Part shown: one piece after another, positions 19,274-27,791 of the stretch | How the letters are laid out: each line of letters starts with the position of its first letter | How positions within the stretch are numbered: the stretch's first letter is position 1 | DNA from: an uncultured beta proteobacterium | GTDB lineage: Bacteria; Pseudomonadota; Gammaproteobacteria; Burkholderiales; SG8-41 | Assembly (NCBI GenBank): GCA_903913965.1 | Contig: CAIWNB010000399.1 | Span: 1 to 60,804 of the forward strand | Direction of reading: 5' to 3' | DNA length: 60,804 bases | The notes under the pieces: generated by a model | What the model saw: the letters and a program-made list of their open reading frames with translations, nothing else | Database searches by the model: none | What the model was told of the DNA's origin: nothing | Made by a program: the position numbers and the translations under genes

Positions 19274-20080
19274 ATGTACGCCCACGCCTCACAGCTCAAT
19301 GCGCAGGAGAAGCTGATCTCCGGTGCGGTTGCGGCTGGCATGCATCTACTGTTTCTGGCGCTGCTGGTGTTTGGTGTGAATTGGCAGAAGCACATCGAGC
19401 CACCGGTCAATATGGTTGACTTATGGTCTCCGCCCGCGCCGGTCGCCGAGGCGCCGCCGGCACCGCCCCCCGAACCGGCACCGCCGCCTCCGCCGCAGGA
19501 GGTCAAGCCTGAGCCCAAACTGCGCACGCCTGCACCGGTCAAGGCGTTACCGAAACCGGAGGCGGTCAAGCCTGATATCGCCTTGAAAGACAAGAAAGAT
19601 AAAGAACGCGAAAAAGAACGCGAGAAGGATCGCGAGAAAGACAAGCGCGCCGAGGAGAAAAAGCAGCAGGATGCGCGCAAGAAAGAGCAGGAGGCGCAGC
19701 AGGCGCAGGCGGCCGAGGCGCAGCGCGTCGCCAACGAACAGGCCGAGGCGCAGCGCCGGGTGGCGGAGCAGGCGGTGGCGGCGCAGGTTCGTTTGATCGA
19801 CGAATACAAGTCCAGAATCCAGGCGCAGATTTACAAGACGATGCAGCCCTTCGATGATCTGCCGAAAGATACCTTCGCAGAAATTGAAATCACTGTATTG
19901 CCTGACGGCAATGTACTCAGCACAGTGGTGAAGAAAAATAGCGCAAGTGCGCGCTTCAACGAAGCCGTTGAGCGCGCGGTGCTCAAAGCGCAACCGCTGC
20001 CCGTGCCCAAGGGCAAGGACGCCGCCCTGTTTGCCGACAACTTTCGCCGGATGACACTCGTGTTCCGACCCAAACAGTAA
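19274..20080 (+). CDS. tolA: Cell envelope integrity protein TolA
   Basis: TolA spans the periplasm between TolQR and TolB-Pal. The 268-residue protein shows the three-part layout: an N-terminal membrane anchor (about residues 15-38), a proline-rich stretch followed by a long charged Lys/Glu helix (about 105-170, with EKDREKDKRAEEKKQQ), and a TonB/TolA-like C-terminal domain (about 180-268). It is on the short side for TolA because of a brief helical spacer. It lies 20 bases after tolR. Confidence 0.95.
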   Translation: MYAHASQLNAQEKLISGAVAAGMHLLFLALLVFGVNWQKHIEPPVNMVDLWSPPAPVAEAPPAPPPEPAPPPPPQEVKPEPKLRTPAPVKALPKPEAVKPDIALKDKKDKEREKEREKDREKDKRAEEKKQQDARKKEQEAQQAQAAEAQRVANEQAEAQRRVAEQAVAAQVRLIDEYKSRIQAQIYKTMQPFDDLPKDTFAEIEITVLPDGNVLSTVVKKNSASARFNEAVERAVLKAQPLPVPKGKDAALFADNFRRMTLVFRPKQ

Positions 20081-20170
20081 ATATCCGGCTGCATGAGCTT
20101 CTGTGCCGGTTTGCAGCGCGGAACCAAAGCCGGCGGTATGTGCCGAACAGTGTTAATAGCGGTCAACCCT

Positions 20171-20176
20171 TATAAT
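20171..20176 (+). promoter_or_regulatory. Consensus -10 box directly before tolB
   Basis: TATAAT ends 8 bases before the tolB ATG. A transcript from it would begin within one or two bases of the start codon, so it would be leaderless. No good -35 hexamer is seen 16-18 bases upstream and no Shine-Dalgarno precedes the ATG. Confidence 0.4.
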
Positions 20177-20184
20177 ACGCGACG

Positions 20185-21468
20185 ATGAAAACACAAATTT
20201 TGCGTGGTCTTTTGAGTGCTCTGTTGCTGGTGGCGACGTTTGCCCAGGCGCAGCTCCGCATTGAAATTGTCGGTGGCGGGGCCAGTCAATATCCGATCGC
20301 GCTGGCCCAGTTCAAGGGCGAGGAGCGTCTGCCGCAGAAGATCAACGAGGTGATCGCCGCCGATCTGTTGCGCAGCGGTTTGTTCAAAATCATAGACGGC
20401 GGTGGTCTTGCTGTTGTGCCGTCAGAGCCCTCCGAGGTGCAATACCCGGCGTGGAAAGCGCGCAGCGCTGATTATCTCGTCATCGGCAGCGTGTCGCCCG
20501 CCGCCGGCGGCGCATGGGATATCCGTTTTCGTCTGCTCGATGTCGACAAGCAGACGCAGTTGACCGGCTTTGCCTATCAAGTCTCGGCTCAGCAGTTGCG
20601 CGTCACGGCACACCGTATTGCCGATGCCATTTACGAAAAAATTACCGGTGACGCGGGAGTGTTCAGTACGCGTATCACGTACGTGATCAAAAGCGGTAGC
20701 CGCTTTGAATTGCAGGTTGCGGATGCCGACGGGCAGGGTGCGCAAACGGTGCTGGCTTCCAACGAACCGATCCTGTCGCCGTCATGGTCACCCGATGGCA
20801 CGCGTATCGCGTATGTTTCGTTCGAGCGCAAGAAACCGATTGTCTATGCGCAGTCGCTGTTGACCGGACAGCGCAGCGTGGTCGCGAATTTCAAAGGCAG
20901 TAACAGTGCGCCGGCATGGTCGCCCGACGGCAAGCGTTTGGCGGTGGTGTTGACCAAGGACGGTAACTCCCAGATCTATCTGGTGACGCCGGACGGTGGC
21001 AATGCAACGCGCCTGACCAATAGTTCGACCATTGATACCGAGCCGAGTTTTTCGCCTGATGGACAGTGGGTTATTTTCACTTCCGATCGCGGCGGCAGCG
21101 CGCAGATATACCGTGTCGCGGTCAGTGGTGGTGTGCCGGAACGGCTTACCTTTGAAGGTAGTTATAACGTCAGTCCGCATTACGCGCCGGACGGGAAATC
21201 GTTTGCCTTTATTCAGCGCAACAACGGTCGTTTCAGTGTCGCGGTACAGGATTTTGCCAGCCGTCAGGCTCAGGTATTAACGGAAAACAGTGCCGATGAA
21301 TCACCAAGCTTTGCACCGAACGGACGCATCATCCTCTATGCGACCGAGGTGAGGGGGCGTGGTATATTAGCCTCTGTATCAAGCGATGGCCGAGTGCGCC
21401 AGCGTTTCAGTATCGAAGCCGGTGATGTGCGCGAACCGGCGTGGGGCCCGATTCTCAAGAGTCAGTAA
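20185..21468 (+). CDS. tolB: Tol-Pal system beta-propeller protein TolB
   Basis: TolB is the periplasmic switch that binds Pal and TolA. The 427-residue protein has a Sec signal peptide (cleaved after FAQA, about residue 22), an N-terminal TolB_N domain, and a six-bladed beta-propeller with repeated WSPDG/FSPDG blocks (SPSWSPDGTRIAYVS, APAWSPDGKRLAVVL, PSFSPDGQWVIFTS). Length is normal. It lies 104 bases after tolA, with a possible own promoter very close to the ATG, and pal follows 16 bases later. Confidence 0.97.
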   Translation: MKTQILRGLLSALLLVATFAQAQLRIEIVGGGASQYPIALAQFKGEERLPQKINEVIAADLLRSGLFKIIDGGGLAVVPSEPSEVQYPAWKARSADYLVIGSVSPAAGGAWDIRFRLLDVDKQTQLTGFAYQVSAQQLRVTAHRIADAIYEKITGDAGVFSTRITYVIKSGSRFELQVADADGQGAQTVLASNEPILSPSWSPDGTRIAYVSFERKKPIVYAQSLLTGQRSVVANFKGSNSAPAWSPDGKRLAVVLTKDGNSQIYLVTPDGGNATRLTNSSTIDTEPSFSPDGQWVIFTSDRGGSAQIYRVAVSGGVPERLTFEGSYNVSPHYAPDGKSFAFIQRNNGRFSVAVQDFASRQAQVLTENSADESPSFAPNGRIILYATEVRGRGILASVSSDGRVRQRFSIEAGDVREPAWGPILKSQ

Positions 21469-21484
21469 TTCAAGGAGCGACGGC

Positions 21485-22063
21485 GTGAAAATATTTTTGA
21501 TCAGATTCGCAGCAATCGTCACGGTCATCGGCCTCTTTGCTGGTTGCGCCAGTCAGTCCGCCAAGGAACAGGAACCTGCCCCTGTCGTCGATGGTAATCC
21601 TGTGGGTACGGCTGTTGTTGCCGAGCCTGCGGCAAAAACAACGCCGGTTATTACAGTCGCACCGAAGGCGACGCCGGTGAAGCCCGAGGTGATCTCGGCC
21701 AATCCGTTGAAAGATCCGGGCAGCATACTGTCCAAGCGCAGCATTTTTTACGATTACGATAGCAACGTGGTCAAGGAAGAATATAAGCCGCTGATCACCG
21801 CGCATGCGCGTTTTCTGACGCAGAACCGCGGCCGCAAAGTGGCGATTCAGGGTAATACCGACGAGCGTGGAAGCCGCGAATACAACATCGCACTGGGTCA
21901 GCGTCGCGCCGATGGCGTCAAGCAGATGATGATTCTGCTGGGTGTGCAGGAAGCCCAGATCGAGGCTGTCAGCTTCGGCGAAGAAAAATCCCGTTCGTCT
22001 GGCAAGGACGATGCCGCCATGGCGGAAAACCGTCGCAGCGATATCGCTTACGACGGCGAATAG
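21485..22063 (+). CDS. pal: Peptidoglycan-associated lipoprotein Pal
   Basis: Pal anchors the outer membrane to peptidoglycan. GTG 21485 is chosen because AAGGAG lies 6-12 bases upstream and because it produces a lipoprotein signal with lipobox FAGC (Cys near residue 20). The open frame itself continues upstream inside tolB. The 192-residue protein has an alanine/proline-rich linker, then an OmpA-like domain with IFYDYDSNVV, IQGNTDERGSREYNIALGQR and a C-terminal ENRRSDIAYDGE. The linker is somewhat long for Pal. Confidence 0.96.
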   Translation: MKIFLIRFAAIVTVIGLFAGCASQSAKEQEPAPVVDGNPVGTAVVAEPAAKTTPVITVAPKATPVKPEVISANPLKDPGSILSKRSIFYDYDSNVVKEEYKPLITAHARFLTQNRGRKVAIQGNTDERGSREYNIALGQRRADGVKQMMILLGVQEAQIEAVSFGEEKSRSSGKDDAAMAENRRSDIAYDGE

Positions 22064-22088
22064 AACTTAGGCGGCGGGCACGTTCGGT

Positions 22089-23030
22089 ATGTTGCAGCGA
22101 ATGAAAAAATCCGGAGCCTGTTGGTGCGCCTTGTTGCTGCTTTGTGTGGTGGCCGGCGGTGTGCAGGCCGGGATGTTCGACGACGAAGAGGCGCGCAAGC
22201 AGATTGCTGCGGAAAGAAAACGCCTTGATGCGCTCTCTACGGACATCAAAAATCAACAGCAGGCTGCGGATACGCGCTTTGCCAAGGTCGAAGAGGCGCT
22301 GAAAAGCCAGGCCTTGCTTGATCTGTTCACACAGATCGAGGCGCTCAAAGCTGATTTGAACAAATTGCGTGGTCAGATCGAGGTGCTCAACAACAATGTT
22401 GAAAACAGCGCCAAGCGTCAGCGCGATATGTATACCGACCTTGATTCCCGTCTGACGCGGATCGAGCAGCATGGTGGTGCCGTACCGCCAGTGCCGACAG
22501 CAGCTCCTGCCGCAGTGACAGCCCCTGTGGTTGCGAACCCGGCTCCCGCAGCCGCACCGGCAGCTAGTGCAACGGCTACAACAGCTACAACGGCCTCGCC
22601 GCCGGCCTCGATACCCGGAGATCCTGCCGCTGAGGCGCGCAACTATGATGCCGCGCAGGCACAGCGCCGTCTGGGTAATTATCAGGGCGCCATTGTCGCC
22701 TTCCAGAATTTCCTCGCGCAATATCCGAAGAGCAACCTCGCACCGCGTGCCCAATACTGGATTGGAGACTCGTATTTCAATCTGCGTGATTTCAGGCTTG
22801 CCATCGCCGCCCAGCAAACGCTGGTCAAGACCTACCCCGATAGCGCGACGGTGCCGGACGCGATGTTGAACATCGCCAGTTCGCAAATTGAAATGGGCGA
22901 GACCATCGCCGGTAAAAAATCCCTCGAAGAGATTTTGCAAAAATTCCCGATCAGCGAGGCTGCCGGAAAAGCCAAGCGCCGTCTGGCGGCGATGAGCGCT
23001 GTCAGTGGCGCGCCGGCCGCCAAGCAATAA
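22089..23030 (+). CDS. cpoB: Cell division coordinator CpoB (YbgF)
   Basis: CpoB links peptidoglycan synthesis to outer-membrane constriction through TolA. The 313-residue protein has a signal peptide ending VQAG, an N-terminal trimerising coiled coil (about residues 30-115), an Ala/Pro/Thr-rich linker, and a C-terminal TPR domain (about 185-300) with YPKSNLAPRAQYWIGDSYF and the terminal KAKRRLAAM. It closes the tol-pal cluster. ATG 22089 is used; ATG 22101 is an equally possible start. Confidence 0.95.
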   Translation: MLQRMKKSGACWCALLLLCVVAGGVQAGMFDDEEARKQIAAERKRLDALSTDIKNQQQAADTRFAKVEEALKSQALLDLFTQIEALKADLNKLRGQIEVLNNNVENSAKRQRDMYTDLDSRLTRIEQHGGAVPPVPTAAPAAVTAPVVANPAPAAAPAASATATTATTASPPASIPGDPAAEARNYDAAQAQRRLGNYQGAIVAFQNFLAQYPKSNLAPRAQYWIGDSYFNLRDFRLAIAAQQTLVKTYPDSATVPDAMLNIASSQIEMGETIAGKKSLEEILQKFPISEAAGKAKRRLAAMSAVSGAPAAKQ

Positions 23031-23097
23031 GCTTGTGCCAGGGTTCGGTGTGGGTGTGCACAAATCAGGCGGTTACGACAGTGTCGTGGAGCGATCT

Positions 23098-23760
23098 GTG
23101 ACTGGGGCGGCGCGCCCTGCCGATACGCTCCGTATCACCGAGATCTTTCATTCGCTCCAGGGTGAAACCAGCCGTAGCGGCCTGCCCACGGTTTTCATAC
23201 GTCTGACCGGCTGCCCATTACGCTGCGGGTATTGCGACACTGCCTATGCATTTACCGGCGGCCGTCTCCATACCTTTGATGAAATATTTTCTACGCTGCA
23301 GCAATACGCTACGCCGTACGTCACAGTCACTGGTGGCGAACCGCTGGCGCAGAAGGCCTGTCTCGTATTGCTGCGCGAACTGTGCGAGCGTGGTTATTCT
23401 GTTTCATTGGAGACCAGCGGTGCGCTCGATGTCTCGGCGGTTGATCCGCGGGTTTCGAAAATTCTCGATATCAAAACGCCTGCCTCTGGCGAGGTTGAAA
23501 AAAATCTCTGGGGCAATCTCACGCATCTGACACCGCATGACGAAATCAAATTCGTCATTTGCAGCGAAGCCGATTACGACTGGGCGAAGCAGCAGCTTGT
23601 AGCGCACCAACTCGGCGCCTTGTGTCCGGTGCTGTTTTCGCATTCCTATCACGATCTGCCCGCGGCGCAACTGGCGGAGTGGATTCTGCGCGACCGCCTC
23701 GCCGTCCGTTTTCAAACCCAGCTGCATAAGCAGTTGTGGGGCGAAAAGGCGGGCGTATGA
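23098..23760 (+). CDS. queE: 7-carboxy-7-deazaguanine synthase QueE
   Basis: QueE is a radical SAM enzyme that makes 7-carboxy-7-deazaguanine for queuosine. GTG 23098 is selected because GGAG is at 23088-23091 and because it gives 220 residues, the family length; the frame is open upstream to 23005 without family similarity. The cluster motif is CPLRCGYC, followed by VTGGEPL and [10 protein letters not shown]. The end overlaps queC by 4 bases. QueD and QueF are not in the window. Confidence 0.95.
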   Translation: MTGAARPADTLRITEIFHSLQGETSRSGLPTVFIRLTGCPLRCGYCDTAYAFTGGRLHTFDEIFSTLQQYATPYVTVTGGEPLAQKACLVLLRELCERGYSVSLETSGALDVSAVDPRVSKILDIKTPASGEVEKNLWGNLTHLTPHDEIKFVICSEADYDWAKQQLVAHQLGALCPVLFSHSYHDLPAAQLAEWILRDRLAVRFQTQLHKQLWGEKAGV

Positions 23761-24449
23761 GCATGCCGGCGGTGGAACCCATGAACGCGGTGGTACTGCT
23801 CTCGGGCGGTCTGGATTCGGCTACCGTGCTCGCCATGGCACGCCAACAGGGTTACGCCTGCTATTGTCTCTCGCTCGATTACGGCCAGCGTCATCGCGCC
23901 GAACTCGATGCGGCGGCACGCGTCGCTGCGGCGCTCGGTGCGCGCGCGCATCGGGTGGTGAAGCTGGATCTGGCCGCTTTCGGTGGCTCGGCGCTCACCG
24001 ATACTTCGATTGCCGTGCCCGTGGATGGTATCGAGCCCGGCATACCGGTGACCTATGTGCCGGCTCGCAATACCATTCTCTTGTCGCTGGCGCTGGCATG
24101 GGCAGAAGTTCTCGCAGCACGGCATATATTTTTTGGTGCCAACGCAGTTGATTATTCTGGCTACCCTGATTGTCGTGGTGAATTCGTCAGCGCTTTTCAA
24201 CACATGGCGAATCTGGCTACGAAAGCGGCGGTGGAAGGTGCGAGCCTCACCGTGCACGCGCCCATTATTGAATTGAGCAAGGCGGAGATTATCCAGCGCG
24301 GTACTACGCTGGGCGTCGATTACGGCCTGACGGTGTCGTGTTATCAGGCGGATGCGGCGGGGCGCGCCTGCGGTGCCTGCGATTCCTGCCGTCTGCGTCG
24401 TGCCGGGTTCGAGGCCGCCGGGGTGACCGACCCGACGCATTATCGCTAA
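23757..24449 (+). CDS. queC: 7-cyano-7-deazaguanine synthase QueC
   Basis: QueC converts carboxydeazaguanine to preQ0 using ATP and ammonia. The 230-residue protein has the PP-loop [13 protein letters not shown] near residue 14, [19 protein letters not shown], and the C-terminal zinc-binding cysteines in [20 protein letters not shown] 23757 overlaps the queE stop by 4 bases. Normal length. The queE-queC pair following cpoB is a recurrent proteobacterial order. Confidence 0.97.
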   Translation: MSMPAVEPMNAVVLLSGGLDSATVLAMARQQGYACYCLSLDYGQRHRAELDAAARVAAALGARAHRVVKLDLAAFGGSALTDTSIAVPVDGIEPGIPVTYVPARNTILLSLALAWAEVLAARHIFFGANAVDYSGYPDCRGEFVSAFQHMANLATKAAVEGASLTVHAPIIELSKAEIIQRGTTLGVDYGLTVSCYQADAAGRACGACDSCRLRRAGFEAAGVTDPTHYR

Positions 24450-24513
24450 CCGTGTTGCCGTTCTTGCAGATGCGCTCGATTAGAATAACGTTTTCTATGG
24501 CCGGAGTTCTCTG

Positions 24514-25632
24514 ATGGAAGGTGGTGCGCATACAGCGTCGCTGGTGGCATGGAGTGGCTTTGCACTGGCGCTGATTTTCGGCGTGGTTGGCAGCAAGACT
24601 AATTTCTGCACCATGGGGGCAGTCTCCGATATCGTTAACATGGGTGACTGGTCCCGCATGCGTATGTGGCTGCTGGCCATCGCGGTGGCTATCGCCGGGG
24701 CCTATCTCTTGCAGGCGGCCGGTCTGGTTGATCTGTCCCGCTCTATTTACACTTCGCCGAACTTTGCCTGGCTGTCCTTCATTACCGGTGGTTTTATCTT
24801 TGGCGTCGGTATGACGCTGGGTTCCGGTTGCGGTAGTAAGACGCTCATACGCATCGGCGGCGGCAATCTGAAGTCGGTGGTGGTCTATGTGTTTCTGGCG
24901 ATTTCGGCGTCGATGACCCTGCGTGGTCTGTTTGGCCAGTTCCGGGTGTCGGTGTTGCAACCGGCGGCGGTGAACCTCGAGGCATACGGTTTTAAAGGCC
25001 AGGATCTGCCGTCACTGTTGGCGGGGACCGGCATGGAAATGAACCTGCTGCGTCTGGTTGTAGCCACTTTCGTGGTTTCGGCGCTGCTTGGTTTTGTTTT
25101 CAGGGATCGAGAGTTTCGCAGCAACCCGAATTATGTGACTGGCGGACTGGTGGTCGGCTTGTTGATCGTCGCTGGCTGGTATGTCACCGGACACCTTGGT
25201 TACAAGGAAAACACAGAGACCCTCGAAATGACCTTTTTTGGCACCAATTCGCGTGCTGCTGAATCATTTTCTTTTGTTGCGCCACTGGCCTACACACTTG
25301 AGCTGTTGATGCTGTGGACGGATAAATCGCTGACTGCCACCTTCGGTATCATGACAGCGGCAGGTGTTATCGCCGGGTCTTTTCTCTATGCCAAGGCCAG
25401 CGGGGGATTCCGTTGGGAAAGTTTCGCCAACGTGGAAGACCTCGCCAATCACATCATTGGCGGCATCCTGATGGGATTTGGCGGCGTGACCGCGCTTGGT
25501 TGCACGATTGGGCAGGGCCTCAGCGGGTTTTCGACCCTGGCCCTGGGCTCCATTTTGACCTTCGCGGCCATCATCGCCGGCTCCGCAGCGACCATGAAGT
25601 ATCAATACTGGAAAATCATGCGTGAGCCTTGA
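24514..25632 (+). CDS. YeeE/YedE-family sulfur-compound transporter
   Basis: This 372-residue integral membrane protein has about ten hydrophobic segments and the family cysteine motifs: SKTNFCTMGAVSD near residue 30, GSGCGSKTLIRIGGGN near 110, and GCTIGQGLSGFSTLALGS near 330. YeeE/YedE proteins import sulfur compounds, and TsuA takes up thiosulfate through such conserved cysteines. The substrate here is not determined. It lies between queC and tRNA-Lys, preceded by CCGGAG at a good distance and a possible -10 TAGAAT at 24481. Confidence 0.9.
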   Translation: MEGGAHTASLVAWSGFALALIFGVVGSKTNFCTMGAVSDIVNMGDWSRMRMWLLAIAVAIAGAYLLQAAGLVDLSRSIYTSPNFAWLSFITGGFIFGVGMTLGSGCGSKTLIRIGGGNLKSVVVYVFLAISASMTLRGLFGQFRVSVLQPAAVNLEAYGFKGQDLPSLLAGTGMEMNLLRLVVATFVVSALLGFVFRDREFRSNPNYVTGGLVVGLLIVAGWYVTGHLGYKENTETLEMTFFGTNSRAAESFSFVAPLAYTLELLMLWTDKSLTATFGIMTAAGVIAGSFLYAKASGGFRWESFANVEDLANHIIGGILMGFGGVTALGCTIGQGLSGFSTLALGSILTFAAIIAGSAATMKYQYWKIMREP

Positions 25633-25722
25633 GCGGGCGCAGGCAGGCCCTGTTTAATTTTTGGGCGCATAAAATTGACCCGCTTCTCGTCAACCGGTAA
25701 AATTCGCGCCTTTCGTAGTACC

Positions 25723-25798
25723 GGGCGGTTAGCTCAGCCGGTAGAGCAGCGGACTTTTAATCCGTTGGTCGCGAGTTCGAATCTCGCACCGCCTACCA
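25723..25798 (+). tRNA. tRNA-Lys (anticodon TTT)
   Basis: The acceptor GGGCGGT (25723-25729) pairs with ACCGCCT (25788-25794), with a G-T pair at the end. The anticodon arm CGGAC/ATCCG-type stem presents the loop CTTTTAA with TTT, the T loop is TTCGAAT, and CCA is encoded. A large hairpin terminator follows, and the accessory region begins here. Confidence 0.96.
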
Positions 25799-25805
25799 AT
25801 AAAAC

Positions 25806-25845
25806 AATGGCTTGCAGTCTCGCGACTGCAAGCCATTTGTCTTTT
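25806..25845 (+). terminator. Strong hairpin terminator after tRNA-Lys
   Basis: AATGGCTTGCAGTC (25806-25819) pairs over 14 bases with GACTGCAAGCCATT (25824-25837) around a TCGC loop and is followed by a T-rich end. It starts 8 bases after the tRNA. Confidence 0.85.
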
Positions 25846-26009
25846 GGCGTGGGCATCCAACGCAGTACCTGCTTTGCTCGTTGGTAAATCCTGGGATCAA
25901 CAAAATACCAACCTATCGGCACTTAGCCCCTGGCACGCTGCTAGCTTCAGCGACGAGCTGTCAGTCGCGATGCTATTGATTCAAATCATACGTGCGGAGG
26001 CGGGCTAAT
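25846..26009. other. Gene-free stretch after tRNA-Lys
   Basis: I see no coding frame with support, no repeat of the tRNA 3' end, and no integrase. The short forward frames are unlike proteins. It ends at the stop of the minus-strand membrane peptide. Confidence 0.5.
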
Positions 26010-26189
26010 TTAACGCGGCGGTATGGCCGTCATGATGACCGCCACCATAATCACGGCCGCCACTATCAGGATCAAAATAAGCGAGGTACGGTCTTTTTGT
26101 GGGGGCCCGGAGGATTTTTTTGGCTCTGGAAGGCCGGGCATGCGGCGTTTGGTGCTTCGGATGATCGACTGCACTATGGCTGAAAACAT
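26010..26189 (-). CDS. Small tail-anchored membrane protein (59 residues)
   Basis: An ATG at 26189 is preceded by AAAGGA nine bases upstream, a good Shine-Dalgarno on the minus strand. The predicted 59-residue protein has an N-terminal basic segment (RSTKRRMPGLPEPKK) and a single hydrophobic span at about residues 36-56 (LILILIVAAVIMVAVIM), with the chain ending IPPR. That is the layout of a small inner-membrane protein with its tail in or near the membrane. I recognise no family. A plus-strand frame covers the same bases but is His/Arg-rich and unlike a protein. The gene may be cotranscribed with the secreted protein upstream on the same strand. Confidence 0.55.
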   Translation of the reverse strand: MFSAIVQSIIRSTKRRMPGLPEPKKSSGPPQKDRTSLILILIVAAVIMVAVIMTAIPPR

Positions 26190-26383
26190 GATGTGTGTTC
26201 CTTTGACGCGGACGTTAACTATGTTTCAGGTTGCTGCCCGATGGTTTGTCGTGGCTGCCGCGCCGGTACGGTCTGCGCGCATTGGCAGATCAGAAAAACC
26301 TGACGCCACTGCAGTGCAGAATAATACAAATGCCGCGTCTATGCATGCAGAGGCATCTTAACTTCTTGGGTATTGGCGCATTG

Positions 26384-26746
26384 TCAACGCGCGATCAACC
26401 GGCAGGGGGTGCGGATTGCTTTTTGCTGTCGCTCCGTTTCGCAATAGCGCATGGCGCGGCGCGCGCCTTCATTTGAGATTTTTATATGGATCGAGCAGTT
26501 GAGATTCATTAGGCGGGGGTCAGTGGTGCTGTCGAAGGCGGTCGCGCACTGGCTCGCCGGGGTCATGTCGGGTGCGAGTTTGGACCATTCCTGTTTGAGC
26601 GGATCAGGCAAATCCCGCAAAGAGATCGTTGGCCAGGGTTCCGCCGCCGACAAGCCGGTTATGGTGAGTGCGCTGTAGGTGAGCGCTGTCATCAGGTGTG
26701 TCAACAGGCGGGGCTGGATGTGGTTTTTCTTGCTAGAAATAAACAT
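26384..26746 (-). CDS. Secreted hypothetical protein
   Basis: The predicted 120 residues begin with a basic stretch and a hydrophobic signal peptide ending ITGLSAAEPW (cleavage near residue 35), followed by about 85 residues with four cysteines, the mark of an exported protein that may form disulfides. ATG 26746 is used; ATG 26692 would give a shorter, still plausible signal. No family is recognised. The sequence upstream is strikingly AT-rich and probably holds the promoter, shared as a divergent region with the J-domain gene. Base use differs from the housekeeping genes. Confidence 0.55.
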   Translation of the reverse strand: MFISSKKNHIQPRLLTHLMTALTYSALTITGLSAAEPWPTISLRDLPDPLKQEWSKLAPDMTPASQCATAFDSTTDPRLMNLNCSIHIKISNEGARRAMRYCETERQQKAIRTPCRLIAR

Positions 26747-26849
26747 ATGTAGTTGAATTTATATATTAATTTTAAAAATTGGCGCCTCCCGTCAGCATCC
26801 CGGTGCCGGTTTCGAGAGCGTAGTGTGTGACCTCAGGCGTGCTCGTAGA

Positions 26850-26877
26850 TTGAGACAAATCAAATAAAATGTATAAA
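26850..26877 (+). promoter_or_regulatory. Sigma-70-like promoter for the J-domain gene
   Basis: TTGAGA (26850-26855) and TATAAA (26872-26877) are 16 bases apart in an AT-rich stretch that stands out from the GC-rich surroundings. The predicted transcript start is about 70 bases before ATG 26954. Confidence 0.5.
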
Positions 26878-26953
26878 AATAATAACAAAAGTGGTGGAAG
26901 TTGGTATTATGTGTTCGAGCCGATCAACTTTCGCATTGGTTTCAGGTGCGCAA

Positions 26954-27358
26954 ATGAACAAAGACTATTACGCGATTCTGGGTGTGCTTCCATCGGTGGA
27001 AGACTTCGTGATCCGGGCTGCTTATCGTGCATTGGCACAGCGTTATCACCCCGATAAATTGCCAGATTGCCGTGCGACAGCGGAAGCGCGCATGCGCGAA
27101 ATCAATGAAGCCTACGCGATGCTCTCCGACGAGCGCCTGCGCGCCCAATACGACGCCCGGGGCGCATCAGTTCGCTCATCATCGATTACGCGCGCAGCAG
27201 AAGATTCGGTGCCTGTTGGGCATCGCCAGCCACCACAAAACGATGCCCTGGTGATCGCCAATCGTTTGCGCCTGAACGAAACCTTCGGCTACGCGCAAGT
27301 GCCTCTTGCCGCCCGCGCCCACACCTTCGCCGTGCACCACATCAGCGAATTTGCCTAA
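26954..27358 (+). CDS. J-domain (DnaJ-like) protein
   Basis: J domains stimulate the ATPase of Hsp70 (DnaK). ATG 26954 starts [20 protein letters not shown], directly at the J domain; the open frame extends upstream to 26891 without similarity. The HPD motif is intact in RYHPDKLP (about residue 33), and helix IV carries [17 protein letters not shown]. After about 70 residues the remaining 64 have no recognisable zinc-finger or substrate-binding domain, so this is a short type III J protein whose client or partner is unknown. It lies in the accessory block, not near dnaK. Confidence 0.88.
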   Translation: MNKDYYAILGVLPSVEDFVIRAAYRALAQRYHPDKLPDCRATAEARMREINEAYAMLSDERLRAQYDARGASVRSSSITRAAEDSVPVGHRQPPQNDALVIANRLRLNETFGYAQVPLAARAHTFAVHHISEFA

Positions 27359-27373
27359 CCAGCGCCATACCCC

Positions 27374-27676
27374 TTGAGTCGATCGCGGGGTCCTGTCATC
27401 CGTCCAAAACTCGTCAAGCTGGGGACCGTCATCCTCATCGTTCTCGCGCCAATCGCTATCGCGCCTTTGGCAGAGCGGATTTGCGCCATCGACGCCCTGG
27501 CGGGCTGGAGCCTCGTCGCTGAGGCGCACGCATACAAGGTTGAAAAAATCTGCGAGGAGATCACCAACAAATACGGCAAACAAGAGAAGTGCCGCAGCGT
27601 GTTGGTGAAGGAGGACGGCATTCCGAAAAAAGAAGAGAAAAAGGCTGATGAGAAGAAGCCGGCTGGGCATCATTAA
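27374..27676 (+). CDS. Hypothetical protein with N-terminal hydrophobic segment
   Basis: Starting at TTG 27374 (no ATG is available), the 100 residues contain a hydrophobic stretch LGTVILIVLAPIAIAPLAE (about 15-33) that may be an uncleaved anchor. Then come two cysteines in KVEKICEEITNKYGKQEKC, and a highly charged tail KKEEKKADEKKPAGHH. The composition is protein-like. It follows the J-domain gene by 15 bases, so the two may be cotranscribed. Function unknown. Confidence 0.5.
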   Translation: MSRSRGPVIRPKLVKLGTVILIVLAPIAIAPLAERICAIDALAGWSLVAEAHAYKVEKICEEITNKYGKQEKCRSVLVKEDGIPKKEEKKADEKKPAGHH

Positions 27677-27791
27677 TCTCGTAGAGACTGCCAGCGAAAA
27701 AAACACTGATCGCTACTTCCAGAAACAAAAAATACAGCCAGACCAGTATGCCGCCGGGCAATGGCTGCGATTCATTAAAAAGACCCAATGA
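27648..27791 (+). CDS. Possible 47-residue overlapping small protein
   Basis: An ATG inside the tail of the preceding gene, with AAGG four bases upstream, opens 47 codons in another frame. The product is polar (ASEKNTDRYFQKQK...AGQWLRFIKK) and has a protein-like composition. A hydrophobic minus-strand frame (27561-27788) covers the same bases and cannot be excluded. No family is recognised. Confidence 0.22.
   Translation: MRRSRLGIINLVETASEKNTDRYFQKQKIQPDQYAAGQWLRFIKKTQ

Noticed and set aside
25723-25798. tRNA-Lys as an integration site for an island
   Set aside because: No duplicated tRNA 3' end and no integrase were found in the window, so an island boundary is only a possibility.
25992-26183. 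Plus-strand frame opposite the 59-residue membrane protein
   Set aside because: Its product is a His/Arg-rich, low-complexity chain, and the minus strand has a Shine-Dalgarno and a membrane segment.
27561-27788. Minus-strand frame with a hydrophobic stretch
   Set aside because: Half of it is antisense to the charged tail of the gene at 27374-27676 and no ribosome site is visible; kept only as an alternative.
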